Origin: Patella vulgata
Taxonomy: Eukaryota > Mollusca > Gastropoda > Patellidae
DNA length: 64,000 nt
Direction of reading: 5' to 3'
NCBI RefSeq assembly: GCF_932274485.2
Contig: NC_065886.2
Location: forward strand, 46,983,501-47,047,500
Below are positions 42,901 to 47,878 of this stretch, piece after piece; within the stretch, counting starts at the first letter, position 1; each line of letters opens with the position of its first letter. Under the pieces are notes generated by a model. The model saw only the letters and a program-made list of their open reading frames with translations, was not told where the DNA came from and ran no database searches. The translations under genes were made by a program, and so were the position numbers.

Positions 42901-45431
42901 TAGTGAACCGAAGAATCCTATTGAATTTCAGCAATTTCAAATAATTGCTTGTAAAGTTATGAGCGTTCAAACGTTACAATCCAATATGTATGAAATTTAT
43001 ATGCATTATTTGAATTGGTAAAACGAAAAAACTGGTCAAATTTCAAAAATTTCTGTAAATTACTTCCAGAGTTAAGGCCCTTGTTTCAGTTTGTAGAAAA
43101 TAATAATCTGATCTGTATGAAATGGTCTTGTAAATAAATGCCCCCAATTATCGACAAAAGAATAAATGTGCGACAACCCGCTCGGACAATTTAGCTGCTA
43201 TGGGTGCATGTTTCTTTACCTGGCAACCTATCTTTCATATTCATGGCAATGAGTTTTTTGTGTATTCACTTTCCGCCAATTGTTGATGACATGTTATGTT
43301 CATATCATCACAGTCAGCTTGTTAATTTGTTTATTAAAGGTGAAATGATTTGTGCTATGTGTTGAGTTATTTTAAAACTTGATAATAGATAAAATACATG
43401 CAACAGCTGGACTTAATATATAGGTTGACACATGGAGTTATAACACTTATTGAACTTTGTATTTAGAAAGAATGTATTTCCTTATGACTATAGTTATTGA
43501 GTCATATTTTATTATTGGGATGAAATTTTAGTTTTGACCAATTTCACCCAAAATCAGCTGCCCTACTTTCTAAAGGAATATTTGACAAGATTACTGAATG
43601 TCCACACAGTCAAATATGCATTATTTTATTGCTAGAATAACACAGTAAAACTACTCTGCTTGTTTTATAACATTAGGTCATATGGAGAATGAATTATGTA
43701 AACAATTTTTGCAAAGTGGGATAAAGTATTTAAAAAAAAAAAAAAGAAAATGAATAAAATATTTTGAATAAATGGATAAAAATATTTTTTAAAAAATGGA
43801 TAAAAATATTTTTTAAAAAATGGATAAAATATTTTTTGAAAATAGAATAAAATGTTTTTAAAAATAGTTTAGTGTAATTTTAACTTTTAGTTACACTAAT
43901 ATCTGGACAACAAACATACTGTGGTGTTCGTACCTCACTTTTCAAGTCCATTTCTTTGCAACATACAGGAATTTTATATATTTACTTATTGTTGCACTAT
44001 CCAACAAATACCCAATTACAACTCGAGTAGAGAGATAAAGTGTATGATTCAAGGACACAAAAATTCAACCTACATCCCGGGTTATATCTCGCGAACCTCT
44101 GTGCCAATTCCCTCCCTTGCCTGCCTTCTTCAGCCTAGTCGGAGCAGAACAGTAGGACGTTAAACCCCATTTCATTTCCCTCCCTTGTAGATATTTAATA
44201 TTAAACTGACTTTGTTGTGTTTTGTTTTCTTTATTTTAATAAACGTCTTTTATTTAATTTTCTTTACAGGAAATACTACATATTTGTGGGAATTTTTACT
44301 TCAATTACTACAGAATCGAGAAACATGTCCACGATATATTAAATGGACAAGCAGAGAAAAGGGAATTTTCAAACTTGTCGATTCTAAGGCTGTCTCAAGG
44401 TTATGGGGTATGCATAAGAATAAACCTGATATGAACTACGAAACAATGGGACGGGCTTTAAGGTACGTTAAATTTTATCTAAATTGAAAGTTTAATGTTT
44501 CAAACAATATTATTTGTTTACATTCTATGTATTCATTGATATTCAGTTTTTATATTGCCATATGGAAATGTTGTCATATATTGCCATATGATTCTATAAT
44601 AAGGACTTCCGTCATTTCCCTCGATAAAAGTTATCAACCAATCTGTCAGAAATATATAACGAAACAAAATAGCTTATTGAATTTCAACACTGATTATAAA
44701 CACATAAGAACTTTAGCATTTATTCTAATGTTTATCGGGGGGGGGGGGGGGAATATTGGAGTAAAATGTACAGACAGAAATGGAACCTGAATATCCTAAT
44801 AACAGTTATGGTAATACAATATTTAATTCTAATGGCTTGCCATTATTGCAGGGAGATAACTTCAATAACAATTGATCAGATATTTCAGGACAAATAAACA
44901 CTTGTACTTGATAAGGATAAGAGGATACTTGTTGAATTGTTGCACTATTAAAGTTGCTAGTGATTGTTATCCATAAAGTTGTGGCTGTGTTAATTTAAAA
45001 GAAACGCTTTGAATTATAATACCCTAAATTTGACTACTTGCCATAGATCTCATTATAAATTATTTCTTAGAAAAGGCTACTTTCTTCAATTTTGGACCGA
45101 TATTCCTACTATTAGAGGTACATCTTTCACAATATTGTAGTTTGCAAGCCTATAATTTCTGTTTGCCCATAACCAAATGGCGATAGGCTTATTAGTCAGC
45201 AGCATAGATGTATGAAATTTGGATTCAACACGTCTTTGTAAATACTGAACAGAATTGAACCATTTTTGAACCAATATTCCTACTAGAGATTCATCTTTCA
45301 CACAATATCGTGTTATTGTATATTACAGATATTACTACGCTCGAGGTATATTAAATAAAGTTGATGGACAAAGATTGGTTTATCAGTTTGCTGAAGTTCC
45401 CAAGAGAATCATTGAAGTGGATTGTTCATAG
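12677..45431 (+). CDS. Eip74EF/ELF: E74/ELF1-2-4-type ETS transcription factor, complete coding region
   Basis: Eight exons (12677-12902, 34625-34726, 35710-35799, 37671-37811, 38294-38407, 39240-39311, 44270-44462, 45329-45431) join in one frame into 346 residues. ETS proteins bind GGAA/T sites in the nucleus and regulate transcription. The ETS domain (about 251-334) starts [13 protein letters not shown], contains [19 protein letters not shown] and [14 protein letters not shown], and ends RLVYQF. R310 and R313 are the expected GGA-contacting arginines. [10 protein letters not shown] after the domain resembles insect E74, and the domain also matches vertebrate ELF1/2/4. Other parts are an acidic N-terminus, a VLDLSLKK motif, [17 protein letters not shown] and a basic GRKPK patch (225-229). 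There is no long C-terminal tail as in vertebrate ELF1. An untranslated or alternative first exon further upstream is likely but not located. Confidence 0.93.
13053..13429 (+). mobile_element. SINE family A, near full length
   Basis: It has a head with GGTGGCTCAGTGAGTAAGACG, body words CTTGTCAGTGGTGCAGGACAG and GTCCCGTGTACACATTG, and the end TCATTAGCCCAGTCGGAGCA plus ATTTCATTTC. Imperfect 14-bp target duplications (CATTGTTTGATTGA at 13039-13052, CATTGTTTAATTGA at 13430-13443) flank it. The part after GTACACATTG is replaced by unrelated sequence (about 13260-13300). It lies in intron 1 of the ETS gene. Confidence 0.88.
13444..15330. other. ETS intron 1, AT-rich
   Basis: No exon is recognised. 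Around 14760-14900 lies one copy of a dispersed repeat (separate entry). The rest has no identifiable feature. Confidence 0.5.
14700..14900 (+). repeat. Dispersed repeat family D, copy 1
   Basis: It shares an ordered set of words with 58480-58690 (same strand) and with the reverse complements of 52470-52700 and 53139-53420: AACGAT.AAATGGATAATCGA, then a TTGTCAT..ACCGTTG block and a GTAATTTGAAT block. Divergence is high, so the copies are old. The element class is unknown. Confidence 0.5.
15340..15785 (-). mobile_element. SINE family A with an internal insertion
   Basis: Inverted family A: GAAATGAAATGAAATGGCGG tail complement, then GACTGGGCTAATGAAGA, GTGTGCTATGAGGGAAATTT, GATCTTTTATGTGCACGCCAAT, and further along TGTACACAGGACCTCGG, CCTGACAAGGAGAAACC and the head complement CTTACTCACTTAGCCACCG. 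About 130 bp at 15478-15607 is foreign to the family. A run of long open frame through this region is a by-product of the SINE and not a gene. Confidence 0.85.
15478..15607. repeat. ~130-bp insert inside a SINE
   Basis: It interrupts the GCCAAT/GTGTACAC junction of family A. GCCAAT and GCCATT sit at its two ends, perhaps a short target duplication. It contains (AAT)n near 15560. Its class is unknown. Confidence 0.45.
15790..17085. other. ETS intron 1, no feature seen
   Basis: AT-rich intron sequence without recognisable exon or repeat. Confidence 0.5.
17090..19010. repeat. Composite repeat with ~328-bp tandem units
   Basis: A block around CACTTCCGGT recurs at about 17163, 17312, 17637, 17967 and (diverged) 18443. 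Between 17290 and 18060 the repeats form near-tandem units of about 325-330 bp containing AATCGAATAATAATTG, CCAAAAACCTTGAAAAG, TTCTC.GCAAC and AAGTTAGAAACCATTTTGTG. The block begins near CTAGAACTGCGATGCAGTAA and ends near an (AAT)n tract followed by GCAGATATGAAAGCTTTCAT. No protein is encoded. A non-autonomous element with an internal array is the simplest reading. Confidence 0.6.
19011..22140. repeat. Second composite repeat with internally duplicated blocks
   Basis: Two pairs of blocks repeat on the same strand. One is about 19470-19656 against 21268-21460 (TATCCTGAAATG.ATTAATTT, ATTGTGTTT, ATCAGTTGACC). The other is about 19655-19925 against 20570-20890 (TTTGCTAAAACTCTTTTT, ATCAAAATGGG, CAAATTTCATGGTTTTCGGA). 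The region ends at another (AAT)n tract followed by AAGCTTTCATATG, the same ending as the block before it. Frames in both copies are non-homologous to known proteins and look like by-products. Confidence 0.55.
22153..22872 (-). mobile_element. Tc1-like DNA transposon, internally deleted
   Basis: Terminal inverted repeats of about 28 bp, TACTCTTCAAAAAAAGTAGG at the left and its near-exact reverse complement at the right, are flanked by TA at 22151-22152 and 22873-22874. The 720-bp body keeps only the end of a Tc1-type transposase on the - strand, whereas complete family members are about 1.6-1.7 kb. It is a non-autonomous deletion derivative that could have been moved in trans. Confidence 0.88.
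22260..22553 (-). pseudogene. Tc1-like transposase, C-terminal remnant
   Basis: The - strand frame reads [20 protein letters not shown], then [20 protein letters not shown] and [12 protein letters not shown], followed shortly by HYY. This is the conserved C-terminal tail that follows the DD34E catalytic region in Tc1-family transposases (usually RRVR...[21 protein letters not shown]). The catalytic Asp and Glu residues are absent, having been lost in the internal deletion. Confidence 0.85.
22875..24548. other. ETS intron 1, AT-rich
   Basis: No exon or recognised repeat. A short patch (22960-23010) carries AACCGCCTTAAACC and GCGCTGAACC words, but nothing can be assigned. Confidence 0.5.
24549..25112 (+). 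mobile_element. Minisatellite-bearing element, ~1.5 units
   Basis: It starts with a small palindrome CCACATTGAAATGTGG, then CGTATATTGTCATTGCCCCC and CCGTCCGTCGG..GTCCG runs. Next come about one and a half copies of a ~150-bp unit (GTTAATATCCGATTGACTTT, TTTAAGGTCATGAGACG, CGATTTCCGATAATTACTGC). It ends TGCGACAACTCTTGTTGACT, GGACGATTTAGCTGCTGTGG, GCCTGGCAACCTATCTTT. The architecture resembles mollusc pearl-type or Helitron-like non-autonomous elements with internal arrays. The name is inference. Copies with the same 3' end lie at 36445, 41862 and 58290. Confidence 0.75.
25259..25352 (-). repeat. Dispersed ~92-bp repeat, copy 2
   Basis: Reverse-complement partner of 3321-3412, sharing TTTTAGTCCAAATATATCAT, AATTAGTTTGAATA and GATTTGAAGCAAAA. 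Sequence outside these limits does not match. Confidence 0.7.
25742..25865 (-). mobile_element. SINE family B, degenerate head fragment
   Basis: The reverse complement carries GGTTGAACACATGCGCTATA, then GATCATAAGGTCTGTCATTG and further on AAGGAGTAGATG and TCTGTCCAACCCTCC. These follow the order of family B head and middle. Tail lost. Confidence 0.65.
25870..26449. other. ETS intron 1, no feature seen
   Basis: No exon or identifiable repeat. Confidence 0.5.
26451..27740. repeat. 1.29-kb foldback with ~610-bp arms
   Basis: The left arm (26451 to about 27061) and right arm (about 27124 to 27740) are inverted copies along their whole length. The outer ends are GGAGCCCAGGGGGTTAACCT and its complement. 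The inner ends are GATGCGTAGAATACTAATAC and GGAAGAGGCGATAAACTGCG with their complements. Only about 62 AT-rich bases separate the arms. Phrases such as TCTAGCCTAG and GTGTACCA recur within each arm. It encodes no protein. A cruciform or hairpin RNA is possible. It is probably a foldback-type non-autonomous DNA transposon. Confidence 0.88.
28222..28277 (+). mobile_element. SINE family B head, 5' part (duplicate copy)
   Basis: GGTCACATGGTCTAACC then TAGATCATAAGATCTGTCAT corresponds to the family B head. The Harbinger-type element begins straight after TAA, and the remainder of the SINE is not present here because the duplication breakpoint lies inside the transposon. Confidence 0.6.
28278..28738 (+). 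mobile_element. Harbinger-type element, 3'-truncated duplicate
   Basis: Identical in layout to 29384-29844. It has the left terminal repeat but ends at the tandem-duplication junction, so the right terminal repeat is missing. It cannot be excised as a unit. Confidence 0.8.
28586..28711 (+). pseudogene. MADF/Myb-SANT-like DNA-binding domain remnant
   Basis: A 41-codon frame begins [20 protein letters not shown] and continues [10 protein letters not shown] before losing resemblance and stopping. The W..E...LVE.W.ERP.LYDV pattern is the start of MADF or Myb/SANT-like domains. Such proteins are the second gene of PIF/Harbinger transposons and help the transposase bind DNA. Only the first ~30 residues of a ~85-residue domain remain. 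The same frame occurs at 29692-29817. Confidence 0.6.
28739..29844 (+). repeat. Recent tandem duplication, unit 2 (1106 bp)
   Basis: Second copy of 27565-28738, in direct orientation and directly abutting. It lacks 64 bases (between GATTTGCATAT and TGTGCATAC) and a 4-base TACA found in unit 1. It continues past 29844 into the rest of the Harbinger-type element, so this unit holds the original right junction. Confidence 0.92.
29384..29978 (+). mobile_element. Harbinger-type DNA transposon, non-autonomous (595 bp)
   Basis: Flanked by TAA at 29381-29383 and 29979-29981. The terminal repeats read AGCCAGGTGCAGACGG and, from the other end, AGCTTGGCGCAGACGG, both continuing into CAACTTTT. The interior is rich in GTTGC/GCAAC words in both orientations, and GCTCGTCTGCG sub-terminal repeats recur. 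A 3-bp TWA target and a MADF-like frame point to PIF/Harbinger. No DDE nuclease gene is present, so it depends on a relative. Confidence 0.78.
29692..29817 (+). pseudogene. MADF/Myb-SANT-like domain remnant, second copy
   Basis: The same 41-codon frame as at 28586, carried by the complete Harbinger-type element. The visible domain segment ([18 protein letters not shown]) is identical between copies; nearby base differences lie outside it. Confidence 0.6.
30022..31495. other. ETS intron 1, AT-rich
   Basis: A (TA)n run lies at about 30061-30088. Around 30395-30485 are several CCGATA/TATCGG words in both orientations, a possible decayed inverted-repeat element. A local repeat (AAGTATGATSTATATTATGRGTTATTAAA, twice near 30856 and 30919) is also present. 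No gene. Confidence 0.5.
31500..33200 (+). repeat. Diverged array with AAGCAG...TTTGATTGG units
   Basis: The phrase AAGCAGAGATAAGCAATTTG followed by ATTGGTCAA.ACTTTGG recurs at about 31597, 31693, 31848, 32940, 33043 and 33135, each with a downstream TAGAATGTT.AAACTTGG.GTA block. Units vary in length (roughly 95-155 bp). A SINE and two CATAAAA-rich tracts (about 31960-32100 and 32760-32890) interrupt the array. A single related unit lies at 58750-58850 inside a minisatellite-bearing element, so this is probably another member of that group. Confidence 0.55.
32253..32600 (-). mobile_element. SINE family A
   Basis: Inverted family A: GAAATTAAATGAAATTTGG tail complement, CTGTTCTGCTCCGACTGGGC, CATACAGTGTGCTATGAGG, CTGACAAGGGGAAAC and the head complement ATCTCACCCACTTACCCACTG. 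A short CATGTATAT/TATGTATAT pair at its edges may be the target duplication. Confidence 0.85.
33201..34624. other. ETS intron 1, 3' part
   Basis: No further repeat is clearly assigned, apart from a small palindrome CCACAAACAATTTGTGG at 33423-33441 followed by CAGACGTCCGGAC. This resembles the terminal palindromes of the minisatellite-bearing elements. The stretch ends in a polypyrimidine tract and AG before exon 2. Confidence 0.5.
34625..34726 (+). CDS. Eip74EF/ELF: ETS gene exon 2
   Basis: It is preceded by a T-rich tract and TTTTTCAG and followed by GTAAGC. It completes a split Leu codon, then reads [20 protein letters not shown] and [13 protein letters not shown]. Frame and phase (1-1) fit both neighbours. 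No domain is recognised, and this part is expected to be disordered. Confidence 0.85.
34727..35324. other. ETS intron 2
   Basis: AT-rich. ACTACCGGTAATTGAGCTGA and CTACCAGCAATTAAGCTGA form a short local direct repeat near 35233-35285. Nothing else. Confidence 0.5.
35325..35652. mobile_element. MITE with long GC-rich terminal repeats, TTAA-flanked
   Basis: The left end TTAAGCAGTGGACACATTAG and the right end, read inward as TTAAGCGGTGGACACACTAG, continue into CCGAAT and CGTTCGGCCGAA words on both sides. The element is about 320 bp. TTAA borders fit either a TTA/TAA target of Harbinger-type elements or a TTAA target, and the exact border cannot be fixed. It encodes no protein. It sits 57 bp upstream of ETS exon 3. 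Confidence 0.8.
35710..35799 (+). CDS. Eip74EF/ELF: ETS gene exon 3
   Basis: Acceptor TGTTTTCAG, donor GTACAA. It encodes [20 protein letters not shown] and [10 protein letters not shown]. The Ser/Pro-rich stretch with SPADSGVSD looks like a phosphorylation-prone regulatory segment. I recall a similar SPADSGVSD stretch in E74-type proteins, which would need an alignment to confirm. Confidence 0.9.
35800..36440. other. ETS intron 3, proximal part
   Basis: The exon frame remains open for about 390 bases into the intron before a stop. Beyond the donor the sequence turns AT-rich with no domain, so this is read as intron. A small CATTTTGAATTTTGACATCA / CATTTTGTATTCTGACGTCA pair repeats at 36190-36240. 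Confidence 0.5.
36441..37655 (+). mobile_element. Minisatellite-bearing element, ~7 units of ~150 bp
   Basis: TTTAAGGTC..GAGACGAA occurs at about 36453, 36603, 36757, 36907, 37060, 37201 and 37351, a 141-154 bp period. Each unit carries GTTAATATCCGATTGACTTT and GATAATTACTGCCAGAG. It ends with the family 3' end GCGACAACTCTTGTTGACTG, GGACGATTTAGTTGCTGTGG, TTGCCTGGCAACCTATC. The 5' palindrome is missing, so this copy is 5' truncated. It stops about 15-20 bp before the exon 4 acceptor. Confidence 0.85.
37671..37811 (+). CDS. Eip74EF/ELF: ETS gene exon 4
   Basis: Acceptor TTCTTTTCAG, donor GTTAGT. It encodes [20 protein letters not shown] followed by [20 protein letters not shown] and THIAMRP. 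The segment is Pro/His-rich and low in complexity, typical of transactivation or linker regions. Phase 1-1, consistent with neighbours. Confidence 0.88.
37812..38293. other. ETS intron 4
   Basis: It contains a local duplication. The phrase GATAGCCATGAGATCAAGTT, followed by AATACTGTAAAAACACATT, occurs twice between about 37933 and 38010, with two further diverged copies. The phrase GCCATGAGA also occurs at the end of exon 4, so the repeat may derive from the exon-intron border. Confidence 0.55.
38294..38407 (+). CDS. Eip74EF/ELF: ETS gene exon 5
   Basis: Acceptor TTTTCAG, donor GTTAGT. It encodes [20 protein letters not shown] followed by [18 protein letters not shown]. The closing Lys-rich run leads into the basic patch of exon 6. 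Confidence 0.88.
38555..38775 (+). repeat. Diverged 150-bp-unit fragment
   Basis: About one and a half decayed units of the 36441 array: CTTCTAGAGGCTAAA, GTGTTTAAG, TTTTCCGATAATTACTG, GTTATGGCCCTTGATCA. No element ends are present. Confidence 0.7.
39240..39311 (+). CDS. Eip74EF/ELF: ETS gene exon 6 (basic patch)
   Basis: Acceptor TTTAAAG, donor GTATGT. It encodes [20 protein letters not shown] then RKRE. With the last residues of exon 5 it forms KKGRKPK and, later, RRKRE, two basic clusters suited to nuclear import. GRKP is AT-hook-like. ELF1/2/4 proteins carry a comparable basic stretch just before the ETS domain. Confidence 0.9.
39362..39515 (+). mobile_element. SINE family B, 3' half
   Basis: GGGAGTAGGGTTGCCTCTCC, TTGCTAAAGAAACC, AATTGTTGAAATAAA and CCGAAATGACCC match the family B middle to end. 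The TTAAACCCCAT tail word is decayed to a CTAGCCTTTCTCTC run. The head is absent, probably by 5' truncation. Confidence 0.7.
39516..41861. other. ETS intron 6, first part
   Basis: It contains a poly-T run at about 39698-39722. 40550-41040 has a somewhat higher density of CpG and of ACCGGAAGTG-like words (40817), the consensus core bound by ETS factors. No exon is recognised. Confidence 0.45.
41862..43240 (+). mobile_element. Minisatellite-bearing element, ~8 diverged units
   Basis: It starts with palindrome CCCACATGTGG, then GTATATTGCCGTCACCCCCG and CCGTCC/CGTCCGTC runs. An array of about 145-160 bp units follows (CCTATTGAATTTCAGCAATT at about 42181, 42311, 42470, 42610, 42758 and 42918; GAGTTATGGCCCTT). 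It ends GCGACAACCCGCTCGG, ACAATTTAGCTGCTATGGG, CCTGGCAACCTATCTTTCAT. It shares both termini with the 24549 element, but the array is a different, more diverged subfamily. Confidence 0.8.
43241..44127. other. ETS intron 6, later part
   Basis: AT-rich. It includes an A-rich minisatellite at 43730-43866 (next entry). No exon is seen. Confidence 0.5.
43730..43866. repeat. AT-rich minisatellite, ~28-bp unit
   Basis: The unit ATGGATAAAAATATTTTTTA with a following AAAAA run occurs about four times with length variation, after a poly-A start. It is low complexity. Confidence 0.75.
44128..44178 (+). mobile_element. SINE family A, 3' terminal fragment
   Basis: CTTCAGCCTAGTCGGAGCAG, AACAGTAGGACGTTAAACCC and CATTTCATTTCC are the last ~50 bases of family A. 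5' truncated. Confidence 0.85.
44270..44462 (+). CDS. Eip74EF/ELF: ETS gene exon 7 (most of the ETS domain)
   Basis: Acceptor TTCTTTACAG, donor GTACGT. It encodes [60 protein letters not shown] and GRAL. All ETS landmarks are present: the first Trp in [15 protein letters not shown], the WG.HKN turn and the recognition helix [11 protein letters not shown]. The last Arg codon is split by the intron (phase 2). [18 protein letters not shown] is the form found in E74/ELF proteins. Confidence 0.97.
44463..45328. other. ETS intron 7
   Basis: Contains a poly-G run at 44738-44752, a decayed piece resembling the minisatellite-element 5' part at about 44555-44700 (CATATTGCCATATG, AAAAGTTATCAACCAATCTGT), and a fragment of the palindromic retroelement at 44905-44970. 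Confidence 0.5.
44905..44970 (+). repeat. Decayed single arm of the palindromic retroelement
   Basis: CTTGATAAGGATAAGAGGAT, ACTTGTTGAA and GTGATTGTTATCCATAAAG follow the order of one arm of the 6466 insertion (GATAAGAGGATACTTGTCGA, GTGATTGTTTCCCATAAA). The ribozyme-like stem is damaged. Confidence 0.5.
45329..45431 (+). CDS. Eip74EF/ELF: ETS gene exon 8 (last coding)
   Basis: Acceptor TATTACAG. It completes the split Arg codon and reads [20 protein letters not shown] then [13 protein letters not shown] and TAG at 45429-45431. YYY of the recognition helix and the last strand LVYQF close the ETS domain. The protein ends 12 residues after it, as in insect E74A, where the domain is also C-terminal. 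Confidence 0.96.
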
Positions 45432-45885
45432 CTATATAATACAGTACTACATGTATAATAATAATAATATATAATACCACACTGCTCCTCCAAAGATGTG
45501 TTTATTGTATATATGTAAATAATAGACACAGTTCATATTGATTCCATTTATAATTAATAATTACTGTCAGAAATAGTTAATGCCAAATTCTAACAACCAA
45601 ATAACACTTCCTGTACAGGCATCTACAAGTTATTCCAGCACTGGAAGTTATTATTTTTGTTATAATAATATCAGACACTAATGAACTAGTAGCGAACTTT
45701 GGCGTATCCACCTTGTATTACAAATATTAATATGAACTTGATAAAAGTCAAATATTAAATACGCAAGTTTTGGAATTTTGGGTAATTACCTAGATTAGTT
45801 ATTTTAAGAGGCATTAAATCTTTGGAGATCTTCACGGGGCAGTAAAAATCTCTATTTTTTGCCAATATTTTACTACTAGAAGAAT
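45432..45885 (+). other. Probable 3' untranslated region of the ETS gene
   Basis: Directly follows the stop. It contains AT-rich repeats but no clear single poly-A signal. The end of the transcript cannot be placed. Confidence 0.4.
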
Positions 45886-46066
45886 GCCCGGCTTCGCTCG
45901 GGGGGTCATAACCCCGAAACCGGAAGTGGTAGACTAACGCCACCTAGCCTATGTTACTCCCAGGTCCGAGCTACCCCTATAAACCAAATTTCAGACTCGG
46001 GACAGACCTAGTGTAGCCGCCAACCCCGAACAGACAGACAAACTTCACAAATATTAGTATAGATAC
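45886..46066 (+). mobile_element. Short retroelement-like repeat, class unclear
   Basis: It begins CTAGAAGAATGCCCGGCTTC with a GC hairpin, carries CCCCTATAAACCAAATTTCA and ends CCGAACAGACAGACAAACTT then CACAAATATTAGTATAGAT. The ACAGACAGACAAACTT...ATTAGTATAGAT ending is a type often seen at 3' ends of short retroelements in invertebrates. Its start matches the - strand edge at 7532. Confidence 0.5.
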
Positions 46067-46970
46067 AGAAATATTGGGTGTGTCAAATTAGATTACACAT
46101 TTGAGACACATCTGCCAATCCATAACTGCCATATAGATGTTTAAACTAAATAATTAGCCTAGCCCAGGGTTCTTTTAAATATGAAATTAATTATATTTAT
46201 TTTCTTGTTGAGAGTTCTAATTCTAATGTGTCTCACATTAACGATTAAGTCTGGTTTGTCTGATTGGCAGACATGTTTGTTTTCCTATTTTTATACGTAA
46301 GTGGAAGATGGACAACTAATTTTGGTTGATGCCTGTATTAGTGTGAATCTATGAAAGATTGAGGAATGTCCTACTAATGACAAGTTTAATAATAAAATTC
46401 AATATTCTGTGTTAATCTAAAAATACAGAAGTACAACATAAATATTTAGCTATGTTAACTGGTGATGTGGTATGGGGTGTTCTAGATAAGAACGTTGGCT
46501 TTCGTTTGATATCTTTGAAATTGCTACAATTTCTTTAAAAGGTTACTTAGTAAAATATTTTGGCAGTAATCTAAAATATACAAAATTCAATTTTTATTTG
46601 AATTATGTTATGGCAGTTATAAAAAATTGAATGAATGGGACCATAATAGAAGTACTGCTATGTATCGAAGAATGTTTGCTATGAAGAAGCCTGTACAGAA
46701 CTTTCTTTGCCTTGAATAGAAATGATGCCCCTGTTGTCATGACCACCAGAGAATAGAACAGTTTTACATACTTGTTCATTTAAACCAACCTTGTTGAGGC
46801 TGGATAACAGGAATATATTGAAATCTGTAGACATTATTATCTTACAACGAATAAAAATGAAAAAGCTTGTCAATTCTTCATCGGCATTCAGTTGTACAGC
46901 CAATTTGTATTGAATAAAAATTGATTATTTCAGATAAATACAGATTTATGTATATTCTGTCTGACATGTA
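46067..46970. other. No gene seen
   Basis: AT-rich flank without recognised features. Confidence 0.5.
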
Positions 46971-47876
46971 CACTCAAAGCCATTAAAAACACAATGCCAA
47001 ATCCAAAGTTTATTTACTGCAACAACTTTTAAAAAATGTACATAACAATTGACAAAATCGAGATAACAAGCATCTGTGGATAATTTCATGAAAGAATTCA
47101 CTACAAATGCACAAAACCGAAACGTCAGAGAACCATGAAACAAAGCAGGGGTCAGCTGAAGTCAATATCGGTTATGTCCACCCTGAGCTCTAACCACATG
47201 CCTGAAGTTGCCTTGGCATGGACTGGCACAGATGTCTCACTACAGGCTGTGGGATTGTTTGCCAATGATTTTGGAGTGCCCGTGCCAACTCTGCAACAGT
47301 TCGTGGTGGCACGGCTTGAGTTCGAACCCATTGTCCAAGTTCATCCCAAAGGTGTTCGATCAGGGTTCATGTCGGGAGACATAGCGGGCCAATCCATAAC
47401 ACGGACATGATTGTTCAGAAAGTCTCTTGTCAACCTGGCAGTGTGGGGTCGGGCGTTGTCATGCTGGAAAACCATCTGTCGATGGACGCCATGTTGACCC
47501 AGCAATGGAAGCAACACCGGACGAAGGTTGGCGTCAGCATGCCAATAGCTCTGTTCCTGTTTTCTTGTGTATGGCGTGGCATTTTTCCGAAGTGATGAAT
47601 GTTGAAATTTTGATCTGTATTTAAAGGGCCAGAGTGCAGGGAATGCACGTGCAAAACGTGTGACATGGAACTGCTTAAATTCGTGAAAAAAGACAAGTGT
47701 TGCGTTGCACGAACAAAGTTCATTACCAAGAACTGATATTGGGTTCAAACCCAAAACTCCACAAAAAGAGACCCGCCACAAGTTTCACCTATGTGCCATA
47801 AGATAGGAAAGCCCAAGAAAACGTTTACCAGAAATATTTCATGAATTAGGCATTGCGTTTTTAATGGCTTTGAGTG
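46971..47876 (-). mobile_element. Tc1-like DNA transposon, internally deleted (906 bp)
   Basis: Terminal repeats begin CACTCAAAGCCATTAAAAAC at the left, with the reverse complement at the right and one mismatch in 28 bases. They are flanked by TA at 46969-46970 and 47877-47878. The - strand holds the C-terminal half of a DD34E transposase. It is shorter than complete Tc1-type elements (about 1.6-1.7 kb), so the N-terminal half has been deleted. Confidence 0.92.
47180..47781 (-). pseudogene. Tc1-like transposase, C-terminal half
   Basis: The - strand frame contains LRPVLLPLLGQHGVHRQMVF, then QHDNARPHTARLTRDFLNNH with the second catalytic Asp, and VMDWPAMSPDMNP. Here an extra base at about 47368 shifts the frame. 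The following I-E-H-L-W-D-E-L-G segment with the catalytic Glu and the PPRTVAELARAL..HWQTIPQ tail continue in the next frame down to about 47180, interrupted by stops. The N-terminal DNA-binding part is missing. Non-functional. Confidence 0.9.
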
Positions 47877-47878
47877 TA

